DNA of 12,794 bases from Elusimicrobiota bacterium (GTDB lineage Bacteria; Ratteibacteria; UBA8468; B48-G9; JAFGKM01), in assembly GCA_012515635.1 (NCBI GenBank), contig JAAYXZ010000126.1, positions 1 to 12,794 on the forward strand, given 5' to 3'. Position numbers and translations under genes: made by a program. The notes under the pieces were generated by a model. It was not told where the DNA came from, searched no databases, and saw only the letters and a program-made list of their open reading frames with translations. Within the stretch, counting starts at the first letter, position 1. Each line of letters begins with the position of its first letter. Shown here piece after piece: positions 1 through 6,977 of this stretch.

Positions 1-59
1 ATAATCTCTTTTTTTACCCGATATTTTTATTTCGTGCTTTCAAGTTTTGTCTTATCCTG

Positions 60-92
60 TTGTATTATACCTTAAAACATTGTAGAATACAA
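60..92. promoter_or_regulatory. Symmetric divergent promoter or operator
   Basis: The arms TTGTATTATA (60-69) and TAGAATACAA (83-92) are inverted repeats with one mismatch around a 13-nt centre. Read on +, this gives TTGTAT-N17-TAGAAT pointing at the CBS gene. Read on -, it gives TTGTAT-N17-TATAAT pointing out of the left edge. Each arm therefore serves as -35 for one direction and -10 for the other. The hexamers and spacing are seen directly; promoter activity, or binding of a dimeric regulator, is inferred. The + leader would be only about 10 nt. Confidence 0.45.
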
Positions 93-103
93 AAAAGGAG
101 TAT

Positions 104-556
104 ATGAAAAAAGTAGAAGATTTTATGGCGAAAGATCTGCCGGAGATAAAAGAAAATTCGCCATTAAAAGAAATCTTTGAGGCATTTGCGTCCTCTCACC
201 ATAATATATTGCCTGTAGTGAATAGCGTAGGTAAAATAGTGGGCGTTATAAGTTTGAAAGAGATTTTGAACGAACTGCTTTTTTCAAGGGCAGAGGTCTC
301 TATCTTGGAAAAAGTTCCTTTTTTTGCCGATTTTTTGACAGAGCAGATAGAAGAGATGGATTATATGCTCCCGTTAGTTCTTGCCAAAGATGTGATGAAA
401 ACGGATATTTTTATAGTAAAAGAGGATGACTCTATGCTTAAAGCGGCGCTTATGATGAAAAAGAAGGGTGTTCAACGTCTTATAGTGGTTAATAATGATG
501 ATGTGCCTGTGGGGTATGTTTCAAGGAATGAGGTTTGCAGGGCATTCCTTATTTAG
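104..556 (+). CDS. Two-CBS-domain protein
   Basis: This 150-residue protein consists almost only of a tandem CBS pair (Bateman module). CBS 1 is at about residues 3-58 (VEDFMAKDLPEIKENSPL, then NILPVVNSVGKIVGVISLKEIL). CBS 2 is at about 94-147 (AKDVMKTDIFIVKEDDSM, then RLIVVNNDDVPVGYVSRNEVC). Such modules bind adenine nucleotides or similar ligands and usually control a partner protein; no enzymatic domain is attached here. The next gene on the same strand, 92 bp on, is an ion-transporter-like permease, so a role as its separate sensor subunit is plausible but inferred. The AGGAG at 96-100 is only 3 nt from this ATG, which is tight. Met8 (ATG at 125) is an alternative start, though it would cut into the first CBS strand. 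Confidence 0.88.
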   Translation: MKKVEDFMAKDLPEIKENSPLKEIFEAFASSHHNILPVVNSVGKIVGVISLKEILNELLFSRAEVSILEKVPFFADFLTEQIEEMDYMLPLVLAKDVMKTDIFIVKEDDSMLKAALMMKKKGVQRLIVVNNDDVPVGYVSRNEVCRAFLI

Positions 557-648
557 GTTGCCAGAAACAAATCTTTACTACAGTCCGTTATAAATAAAAA
601 AACTTTTAAATTTTTTCATAGACAAGGTAATAGGTAAATAATAAGAGT

Positions 649-1956
649 ATGGATACGAAAGCAATTGCAAGTATTGTGGTGTTTTTGGTATGCTATTTTT
701 TGATAATAATAGAATATTCGCCAAGGGTTTTTATTGCCCTTGCAGGGTCCTTTCTTCTGGTGTTTCTCCAAATATACACGCCAAAAGAAGTTGCTTTGTA
801 TGTGGATTGGGAGACCATAGGGTTTCTGTTTGGGATTTTTATAATTGTTAAAATTATAGAGAAGTCGGGGTTTTTTAATTATTTTGCTCTATTGCTTGCG
901 AGAAAACTGGACTTTAACCCTGTTAAGGTTTTTATCTTTTTCCCGTTTATGGCGTGTATCTTGTCAAGTGTTATGGATTCAATAACTGTTATAACGTTCC
1001 TTGTCCCTCTGACTTACGCGTTAAGCGAAATACTGGAGTTTGACCCGGTCTTATATGTAGTGGCTGAGGTTTGTTTAGCCAATATAGGCGGCGCAGGAAC
1101 AGTTATGGGGGATCCGCCGAATGTGGTTCTTGCCTCTATGTTCAATCTGGGATTTACCGATTTTCTCAAGCATAACTGGATTTTGAGCATGCTTGCAGCG
1201 TGGGGGGCAATAGGTGTCTTTTATTTGCTGCATAAGAAAACTCTTACAAAACTGAACAATAAATTAAAAAAAGAGGAACTTAAGAAAAAAATTATTCCTG
1301 TAAAAACAATAGATAATACATTTCTAATGTTTACAGGGTTGCTCTCCCTCGGGATAACAATAGTTTTTCTCGTGGGTAGGGATTTCATAAGAGATATATT
1401 GCCGATGAATATGGCGCTGGCAAGTTTAATCCCATCGTTTGCTCTTCTTGCAATAAAAGGGCAACATTCTGAAATGAAAGATATTCTTAAAGAGATAGAT
1501 ATTGAGACACTGCTTTTTTTATCGGGCCTTTTTGTCATAGTGGGAGCGCTGGAAAAGACAGGGGTTATGCGGGCTCTTGCCTCCTCAATACAGGGGTTTG
1601 CAGATAATCCAATGGGGATGGTCTCCGCTATCTTTTGGGGAGGGGCCATTACAAGCGGCATTATAGATAATGTTCCTGAAGCGATGACTCTGGGATATTT
1701 AATAAAAAATCTTGCTCCTGTTCTCACATATTCCTTTACTCTGCTTGTTTGGGCGGCGAGTTTAGGGTTGGACATCGGCGGTAATTTCACTCCTGTAGGG
1801 GCGAGCGCAAATGTGGTGGGTTATACTTTTCTTGAAAAACAGAAGGGCAGGATAGGGTGGGGCAGATGGGTTAAACTTGCGTTTTTACCCACACTTACAG
1901 CCCTTATTATATGCAAGATAGGTCTGTTCTTAAAATATTTGATGGGATTTTATTAA
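649..1956 (+). CDS. ArsB/NhaD/SLC13-type membrane transporter
   Basis: The 435-residue polytopic membrane protein belongs to the ion transporter superfamily that includes ArsB, NhaD, CitMHS and SLC13. It shows the two-repeat layout of these carriers. The first re-entrant segment has NIGGAGTVMGDPPNVVL at 145-161, and the second has GGNFTPVGASANVV at 377-390. About ten hydrophobic segments are visible, with a charged cytoplasmic-type loop at about 196-222 between the halves. The usual LDNVT-like and DNVPFT-like boxes read MDSITVITF (109-117) and DNVPEAMTL (340-348), and an aspartate stands in LGLDIGG (372-378). These changes suggest an unusual substrate or coupling ion. Arsenite, Na+/H+ exchange or a carboxylate are all possible, and the sequence alone does not decide. 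The ribosome binding site is weak (AAGAG almost touching the ATG). The 3' end overlaps the convergent methyltransferase by 27 bp. Confidence 0.87.
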   Translation: MDTKAIASIVVFLVCYFLIIIEYSPRVFIALAGSFLLVFLQIYTPKEVALYVDWETIGFLFGIFIIVKIIEKSGFFNYFALLLARKLDFNPVKVFIFFPFMACILSSVMDSITVITFLVPLTYALSEILEFDPVLYVVAEVCLANIGGAGTVMGDPPNVVLASMFNLGFTDFLKHNWILSMLAAWGAIGVFYLLHKKTLTKLNNKLKKEELKKKIIPVKTIDNTFLMFTGLLSLGITIVFLVGRDFIRDILPMNMALASLIPSFALLAIKGQHSEMKDILKEIDIETLLFLSGLFVIVGALEKTGVMRALASSIQGFADNPMGMVSAIFWGGAITSGIIDNVPEAMTLGYLIKNLAPVLTYSFTLLVWAASLGLDIGGNFTPVGASANVVGYTFLEKQKGRIGWGRWVKLAFLPTLTALIICKIGLFLKYLMGFY

Positions 1957-2484
1957 GAGAATTGCTATAGTAACCGATACGATTATCCAGTTAATATATT
2001 CCTTGTTCTCTTTTAATTGCCTCCAGGAAAAGTTGTAGTTATTGATTTTTCTCATAGATGGGATAAAACAAGGGACATTTTTTTTATAGTTAAGGTAATC
2101 CTCCCCAAACTTTCCGATAAGGAATCTCTCTTCTTTCAGCATAGCGGGGATATATGTGCAAGCGAAAAAAATTAAAAAGAAGAACGATATAAAAATATTT
2201 TTTGCAATAATAACCAGTCCAAGCGAAAGGAAAAAACTCCCGAGATAAAGAGGGTGCCTGCATATACGATAAGGTCCGGTAATAGTGAGTGAAACATTTT
2301 TTTTGATAGTTCCCGCAGCGACTATTCTGATAAAGATACCTATAACAATAAAGGGAAGCCCTATAAAAAAAGAGAGATAACTCGCTCTCCCTAAAATTAA
2401 AACAAGGATAAAGAAGAGCAGGTTAAATGTAGTCCTTTTTTCTGCCATTTTCAAGAAAACATCTTTAATTCTATCTTTCCCCAT
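1930..2484 (-). CDS. ICMT/PEMT-family membrane methyltransferase
   Basis: The 184-residue integral membrane protein has the signature of the isoprenylcysteine carboxyl methyltransferase / phospholipid methyltransferase family (COG2020-like). GPYRICRHPLYLG lies at 70-82, and the C-terminal box EERFLIGKFGEDYLNYKK at 118-135 is followed by VPCFIP. In the family these form the S-adenosylmethionine pocket and the substrate site. Membrane segments are likely at about 20-32, 36-58, 84-112 and 164-180. Bacterial members have mostly unknown lipid or small-molecule substrates, so none is assigned. The start at 2484 is well supported by AAGGAGA 7-8 nt upstream, although it lies inside the end of the preceding UPF0280 gene (34 bp overlap). 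This implies translational coupling. The 3' end overlaps the convergent transporter gene. Confidence 0.87.
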   Translation of the reverse strand: MGKDRIKDVFLKMAEKRTTFNLLFFILVLILGRASYLSFFIGLPFIVIGIFIRIVAAGTIKKNVSLTITGPYRICRHPLYLGSFFLSLGLVIIAKNIFISFFFLIFFACTYIPAMLKEERFLIGKFGEDYLNYKKNVPCFIPSMRKINNYNFSWRQLKENKEYINWIIVSVTIAILLIKSHQIF

Positions 2485-3188
2485 AAAAACATCTCCTTGC
2501 CTTTTATTATAAGAATACCGTCTATAAATGGAAATTTTTTTAGTTCGTCCGCTATTTTATTTTTTTCAATACAGTCCCCTGTTATTAGGTTGCCGAAATA
2601 TGTTGCGGCGCCGTCAGAGAGAGCCGCAGAAGCGGAAATAACAGTAACTGTATCGGCTTTACCGTAACTGAAAGAGTGTCCTACAGTACCGCTGGAAGAT
2701 GCAATGCCGAGCGGTTGAGGATTGCCGTGGAACACAAGCCCTATTTTGAAGGATAAGGGAGAATTGCCCGCATAAACCCCTACAATAAATTTATTGTCTA
2801 TCTTTACAAAGATATCTCCCCCGTTTTCAATGAGTATCTGGTCAGTCAACGATAGCATTTTCTTTCCGACACTTTCGGCTATTGCTCCTGCAACAGAGGC
2901 CATAGGACCTGTCTCCGTCATATAAGAGGATTCACACATACACTTTATAATCTCTTCATCGCTATCACATAGTATAGGAGTAAAGGATGTATAAAATTCA
3001 GGATGTCCTTTAATATAATCTTTAATAATACTCCTTTGACGGCGGACCTCTTCCTCTATCTCAATTTTCAGGTTTTTCTCGGCGAGAACAAGAAGGTCTG
3101 TCTCTTCCACTCTGACCTGAAATTTTTTCAATCCCGTATCTTTTGAAAGGTTTCTGTAAAACCTGTCTTTTGCTGTTTTTCCTTCCAT
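2451..3188 (-). CDS. UPF0280 family protein (ApbE-like fold)
   Basis: I recognise this 245-residue protein as UPF0280 (COG2122), a family of unknown function related in fold to ApbE flavin transferases. Visible family blocks are TETGPMASVAGAIAE (91-105), ENGGDIF (121-127) and GTVGHSFSYGKADTVTVIS (167-185), followed by SAALSDGAATYFGN. ENGGD corresponds to the NAGGD box of ApbE, and the ADTVTVIS region to the metal-binding T/D segment, but whether it transfers FMN is not known. No signal peptide or membrane segment is seen, so it is probably cytoplasmic, unlike the lipoprotein ApbE elsewhere in this window. It is the first gene of a two-gene unit with the methyltransferase downstream. No Shine-Dalgarno precedes the ATG; an extended -10 lies 6 nt before it. 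Confidence 0.88.
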   Translation of the reverse strand: MEGKTAKDRFYRNLSKDTGLKKFQVRVEETDLLVLAEKNLKIEIEEEVRRQRSIIKDYIKGHPEFYTSFTPILCDSDEEIIKCMCESSYMTETGPMASVAGAIAESVGKKMLSLTDQILIENGGDIFVKIDNKFIVGVYAGNSPLSFKIGLVFHGNPQPLGIASSSGTVGHSFSYGKADTVTVISASAALSDGAATYFGNLITGDCIEKNKIADELKKFPFIDGILIIKGKEMFLWGKIELKMFS

Positions 3189-3194
3189 AAATTT

Positions 3195-3203
3195 ATTATA
3201 CCA
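3195..3203 (-). promoter_or_regulatory. Extended -10 promoter of the UPF0280 gene
   Basis: On the minus strand this reads TGGTATAAT, a perfect extended -10 (TGnTATAAT). Only 6 nt separate it from the ATG at 3188, so transcription would start at or next to the first base of the codon. No -35 match is found at 17 bp, which extended -10 promoters tolerate. The motif is seen; a leaderless message is inferred. Confidence 0.5.
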
Positions 3204-3360
3204 TCTGTTGCATATCCTTGCTTAATGCTGTAAACTATAAGGAGTAAAAATTTTTAGCAATGGGAAAAAAGAGGCAATAATCAAGCATAAGGATTTGGTT
3301 TGTTTCAATGAAAAGTTCTGAATTTTAAATGAAGCATTTAATATCTTCCGGGGGGTAAAG

Positions 3361-4731
3361 ATGAAATATATGTGGGAAGGAAGATTTAAAGAAACGATAG
3401 AAGGGGATGTAATCAAATTTACTTCTTCGCTGGATATAGATAAAAAACTCGCCTTATATGATATTTATGGAAGTATCGGGCATGCAAAAATGCTTGTGAA
3501 ATGTAAGATTATAAGCAGTAAAGATGGGGATGCAATTCTTTCAGGGTTGAAAAAAATAAAAAAAGAGATAGAAGAAGGAAAGTTTAAGTTCAAACCATCC
3601 GATGAGGATATACACACGGCTATAGAACGGCGGTTGATTGAAATTGCGGGGAATTCAGGAGAACGCCTTCATACAGCGCGGTCAAGAAATGACCAGATAG
3701 TTCTTGATGAACGGTTATACTTAAAAGATGTTATTACGCAAATTATAACGCTTACATCAGATTTTCAGAGAGTATTGGTTGCAAAAGCGGAGAAGAACAT
3801 CTCTGTTATAATGTCTGCATATACTCATTTACAGCAGAGCCAGCCAGTTCTTCTTTCACACTACCTTCTCTCTTTTGTGGATATGTTTGAGAGGGACAAG
3901 TCCCGCGTCAAAGAGGCATATAAACGGATAGATATCCTTCCGTCGGGGGTGTGCGCTTGCTGTGGCTCTTCATTGCCTATTGACAGGGATTTCCTTGCAA
4001 AAACGCTTGGTTTTTCCGAAGTGTCAAGGAATAGTTTGGATACGGTAGCAAGCAGGGATTTTTTAATTGAGAGCATCTTTGTATGTGTTATGCTTATGTT
4101 GAATCTCTCCCGCTTGTCAGAGGATTTTATACTGTGGAGCACTCATGAATTCGGGTTTGTTGAATTGCCTGAAAGATACTGCACCGGTTCAAGCATAATG
4201 CCGCAGAAAAAAAACCCTGATATACTGGAACTTATCAGGGGGAAATCCGCTACGGCAATAGGACAGTTGACAGGGCTTATGGCTCTTATGAAAGGGCTTC
4301 CGCTCTCTTATAACAGGGATATGCAGGAAGATAAATATCTTGCCTTCGGTGTCTTTGAAGATACAGTTATGTCGTTGGATATTCTTTCAAAACTGGTATC
4401 AGGGATGGTTTTCAAAAAAACAGCAATGATAGAAAATATTTCACAGTTTACATTAGCGACGGATATGGCGGAATATCTTGTGAAAAAAGGGGTGCCTTTC
4501 CGACAGGCGCATAAAATATGCGGCGCTGCCGTTCAGTATTGCCTTGAAAAAGATAAAAAATTTTCGGACCTTACAATGAAAGAATGGAAAGATTTCTCTC
4601 CCAAAATCACGGATGATATAAAAACACTTTTAACTTTTGACAATTCAGTGAAAGGTAAAAAATCTTACGGAGGTACCGCTCCTGAGTTGGTGCGGAAAGA
4701 GATTAACAAATGGAAAACAACATTGAAGTAA
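3361..4731 (+). CDS. argH: Argininosuccinate lyase
   Basis: The enzyme cleaves argininosuccinate to arginine and fumarate, the last step of arginine synthesis; it is a cytoplasmic homotetramer. The 456 residues match the usual length. The N-terminus MWEGRF matches the family's WGGRF start. HTARSRNDQ (104-112), THLQQSQP (155-162, catalytic His156) and the fumarase/aspartase signature TGSSIMPQKKNPD (275-287) with the catalytic serine loop are all present. A G-rich ribosome binding site (3350-3355) lies 5 nt before the ATG. The segment at 195-207 reads SGVCACCGSSLPI, where the family usually has a G-A-L-A-G-type sequence; the three clustered cysteines (198, 200, 201) are unusual. The last 22 bp overlap the start of lysA, so the two genes form an operon. 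Confidence 0.97.
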   Translation: MKYMWEGRFKETIEGDVIKFTSSLDIDKKLALYDIYGSIGHAKMLVKCKIISSKDGDAILSGLKKIKKEIEEGKFKFKPSDEDIHTAIERRLIEIAGNSGERLHTARSRNDQIVLDERLYLKDVITQIITLTSDFQRVLVAKAEKNISVIMSAYTHLQQSQPVLLSHYLLSFVDMFERDKSRVKEAYKRIDILPSGVCACCGSSLPIDRDFLAKTLGFSEVSRNSLDTVASRDFLIESIFVCVMLMLNLSRLSEDFILWSTHEFGFVELPERYCTGSSIMPQKKNPDILELIRGKSATAIGQLTGLMALMKGLPLSYNRDMQEDKYLAFGVFEDTVMSLDILSKLVSGMVFKKTAMIENISQFTLATDMAEYLVKKGVPFRQAHKICGAAVQYCLEKDKKFSDLTMKEWKDFSPKITDDIKTLLTFDNSVKGKKSYGGTAPELVRKEINKWKTTLK

Positions 4732-5984
4732 TATCTAACGGGTTTTTTAAGTATAAAAGGGGCAGGTTTTACGCAGAAGAGACGCCGGTGGAGAGTATCG
4801 CCGAAAAGTATGGCACTCCCTGTTATGTCTATAGCCGCCATTCATTGCTTTCACAAATAAATAAGTTCAAAGCGGCATTTAAGAATGTGGATGCCCCCCT
4901 TATCTGTTTTTCAGTGAAAGCGAATTCAAATCTTACACTTTTGAAGATGATGAAAGAACAGGGTTTGGGGGCTGATGTGGTTTCTGGCGGTGAACTCAGA
5001 AAGGCATTGCTTGCCCAATTCCCTCCTGAAAAAATAGTTTTTGCAGGTGTGGGCAAAAAAGAAGATGAGATAGAGTTGGGTGTGAAGAAAAAAATATATT
5101 GTTTTAATATTGAGAACGAAGAAGAGACAGATATTATAGAAAAATATGCAAAGCAACATAAAAGAACGGTAATATGCAATTTACGCCTTAATCTTGATAT
5201 AGATGTTGATACTCACCACTATATAAAGACATCTATAAAAGAGACCAAGTTCGGTCTGGACTTAAAAACTGCAAGCAGGATTTTACGGAATAATAAAAAC
5301 AACAGACATATAAATATCAAAGGTTTTCATATGCATCTGGGGTCTCAGTTAAAAGATATTCAACCGTATGTTGAAGCGCTTGATAAAGTGAATCGTTTTT
5401 GTAAAGAGATAGGTTTTAAACCCGAGATAATAGATTTGGGCGGCGGGTTTGGTATTCCGTATTCTTCTCAGGACAGGATGGATGATATAGGGCGCTTTGG
5501 AGATGCCATAGCAACGAAGATAAAAGAGATGGGCGTTAAAGTTCTCATACTTGAGCCGGGCCGGTATATTGTGGGAAATACGGCTGTCTTGTTAAGCAGG
5601 GTTTTATATGTAAAGAAGAGACAGGGAAAGAATTTTATTATTACAGATACAGGGATGAACGATATTATAAGACCTGCTTTTTACGGCGGCTATCACAGTA
5701 TATTCCCTGCTAAAAAAAGTAAAAAAACAACAAAACAGATGAAGGCGGACATTGTGGGACCCATATGTGAAACCAGTGATTATATTGGAAAAGATATTGA
5801 TGTCCCGGCAGATATACAAAAAGGGGATATACTTGTGGTCGGCAGCGCCGGCGCATATTGTTTCAGTATGGCTTCCAACTATAATTGCAGGCCAAGACCT
5901 TGCGAGGTAATGGTCAAAAAAGAGAAGGTCTCTGTCATAAGAAAAAGAGAGGAATACAAGGATTTATGGGATAAGGAATTGTGA
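4710..5984 (+). CDS. lysA: Diaminopimelate decarboxylase
   Basis: This PLP enzyme decarboxylates meso-diaminopimelate to L-lysine, the final step of bacterial lysine synthesis. The fold-type III (alanine racemase-like) barrel carries Lys70 in FSVKANSN as the PLP lysine. Other family marks are HMHLGSQ at 207-213, the glycine loop DLGGGFG (242-248) for PLP phosphate, and EPGR (282-285). The second active site has GPICETSDY (350-358), which supplies the cysteine-glutamate motif from the other subunit, and GAYCFSMASNYN (381-392). The 424-residue length is normal. Translation starts inside argH, with a weak AAGAG about 9 nt upstream, so coupling to argH is likely. The diaminopimelate made upstream of this step also implies a DAP-type peptidoglycan precursor pool. 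The 3' end overlaps apbE tail-to-tail by 21 bp. Confidence 0.97.
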   Translation: MENNIEVISNGFFKYKRGRFYAEETPVESIAEKYGTPCYVYSRHSLLSQINKFKAAFKNVDAPLICFSVKANSNLTLLKMMKEQGLGADVVSGGELRKALLAQFPPEKIVFAGVGKKEDEIELGVKKKIYCFNIENEEETDIIEKYAKQHKRTVICNLRLNLDIDVDTHHYIKTSIKETKFGLDLKTASRILRNNKNNRHINIKGFHMHLGSQLKDIQPYVEALDKVNRFCKEIGFKPEIIDLGGGFGIPYSSQDRMDDIGRFGDAIATKIKEMGVKVLILEPGRYIVGNTAVLLSRVLYVKKRQGKNFIITDTGMNDIIRPAFYGGYHSIFPAKKSKKTTKQMKADIVGPICETSDYIGKDIDVPADIQKGDILVVGSAGAYCFSMASNYNCRPRPCEVMVKKEKVSVIRKREEYKDLWDKEL

Positions 5985-6941
5985 TAATCTCTGGTTTTTA
6001 TATATTTTCCCGTCAGCATCCACTATAAAAACCGCTATATCCTGCAATTCATCCGCAAGCGTTAAACTTTTCTCAATACCCAGCACAAAAAACGCAGTAG
6101 CAAGTCCGTCTGCCGTAGTAGTATCAGGAGCGATAACAGTAACAGAGGCAGGTATATCCTGAAGTGTCTTCCCTGTGAAAGGGTTAATGATGTGTCCAAA
6201 CTTCTTTCCTTGTATGGAAAGGTATCTTTCGTAATTCCCTGATGTAGCAATGCCATACCCGCTAACATATAAGGTCTGTAATATCTCTCCTTTGCGAAAC
6301 GGGTTATTTATTGCTACTCTCCATTTCGTTCCAGCGGAGTTTTTTCCGAAACAATACATATCGCCGCCTGCATTGACAAGTCCGTTGCGGACTCCTTCTC
6401 TTTGCAGATACTCTGCCACTCTGTCAACGACATATCCTTTTGCTATACCGCCTACATCTACCTCCATCTTAGACGGTATTTTAATTATATTCTCTGTTAT
6501 TCTTATTTTCTCATAGCCGATATCTTTCAATACCTCTTTGATTTTCTCCTCAGGCGGCGGTGTATCGCTTTTTTCCGCTTCTCTGTAAAGTTTGGTAAGG
6601 GGGAGCGTTGTTATATCAAATGCTCCGCCTGTTATTCTGCTTATATGAATACTTTTTTTGAAAACGGAGAGCAGGTCTTCAGATGCTTTTATCTCCTTAT
6701 TTTTATTCAGGCGGCTTATTTCGCTGTCAGAGATATACACACTGAATTGTTCTTCAAATCTATCTATTTTAGAGAAGGCGCTATCCTGTGTTTGTGTGAA
6801 TTGCGGAGTTTTTTCTATAGTAATAGATATAAATGTCCCCAACGCTGTCTCTTCTCTGGTTGTATATAAATCGGCAGTATTTTTCGTGCCAATGCAACCA
6901 CTTAACAACAATACAACAAAAACAGATAGATATTTTTTCAT
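5964..6941 (-). CDS. apbE: FAD:protein FMN transferase lipoprotein (ApbE)
   Basis: ApbE attaches FMN from FAD to a threonine of target proteins, classically Nqr and Rnf subunits, outside the inner membrane. The 325-residue protein begins with a lipoprotein signal peptide whose lipobox LLSGC gives Cys16 as the lipidated residue. Family motifs in order are VDVGGIAKGYVVD (161-173), NAGGD (190-194), ATSGNYERY (232-240), HIINPFTG (250-257) and DTTTADGLATAFFVLG (273-288), the last being the metal-binding block. No target flavoprotein is encoded in this window. The ATG lies only 8 nt after the hairpin that ends the hsp20 message and has no Shine-Dalgarno, so its expression route is unclear. Only this Met keeps a complete signal peptide. 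Confidence 0.95.
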   Translation of the reverse strand: MKKYLSVFVVLLLSGCIGTKNTADLYTTREETALGTFISITIEKTPQFTQTQDSAFSKIDRFEEQFSVYISDSEISRLNKNKEIKASEDLLSVFKKSIHISRITGGAFDITTLPLTKLYREAEKSDTPPPEEKIKEVLKDIGYEKIRITENIIKIPSKMEVDVGGIAKGYVVDRVAEYLQREGVRNGLVNAGGDMYCFGKNSAGTKWRVAINNPFRKGEILQTLYVSGYGIATSGNYERYLSIQGKKFGHIINPFTGKTLQDIPASVTVIAPDTTTADGLATAFFVLGIEKSLTLADELQDIAVFIVDADGKIYKNQRLSQFLIP

Positions 6942-6942
6942 A

Positions 6943-6972
6943 TAGAATAAAGGGAGGGGGTATCCCTCCCTT
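6943..6972 (-). terminator. Hairpin terminator after hsp20
   Basis: On the minus strand a perfect 9-bp stem, AAGGGAGGG with CCCTCCCTT (6964-6972 and 6950-6958), closes a 5-nt loop and is followed by TTTATTCTAT. It begins 5 nt after the hsp20 stop codon. The shape fits a factor-independent terminator with a broken U tract. The apbE start codon lies inside this tail. Confidence 0.7.
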
Positions 6973-6977
6973 GTCCA

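Noticed and set aside
1221..1790. Long open frame antisense to the transporter (189 codons)
   Set aside because: It lies wholly inside a gene with clear family motifs, its translation has no recognisable domain, and the frame is a by-product of the codon use on the other strand.
3260..3280. Six-codon reading frame MGKKRQ upstream of argH, as a possible arginine leader peptide
   Set aside because: It has only one Arg codon, no properly spaced ribosome binding site, and no terminator/antiterminator hairpins before argH.
3315..3340. Possible ArgR box (TGAATTTTAAATGA) before argH
   Set aside because: The right half does not match the inverted ATTCA half-site, so the dyad is not formed.
6402..6869. 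Open frame antisense to apbE
   Set aside because: The apbE motifs on the other strand are complete, and this frame encodes an incoherent Cys/Tyr/Phe-rich sequence.
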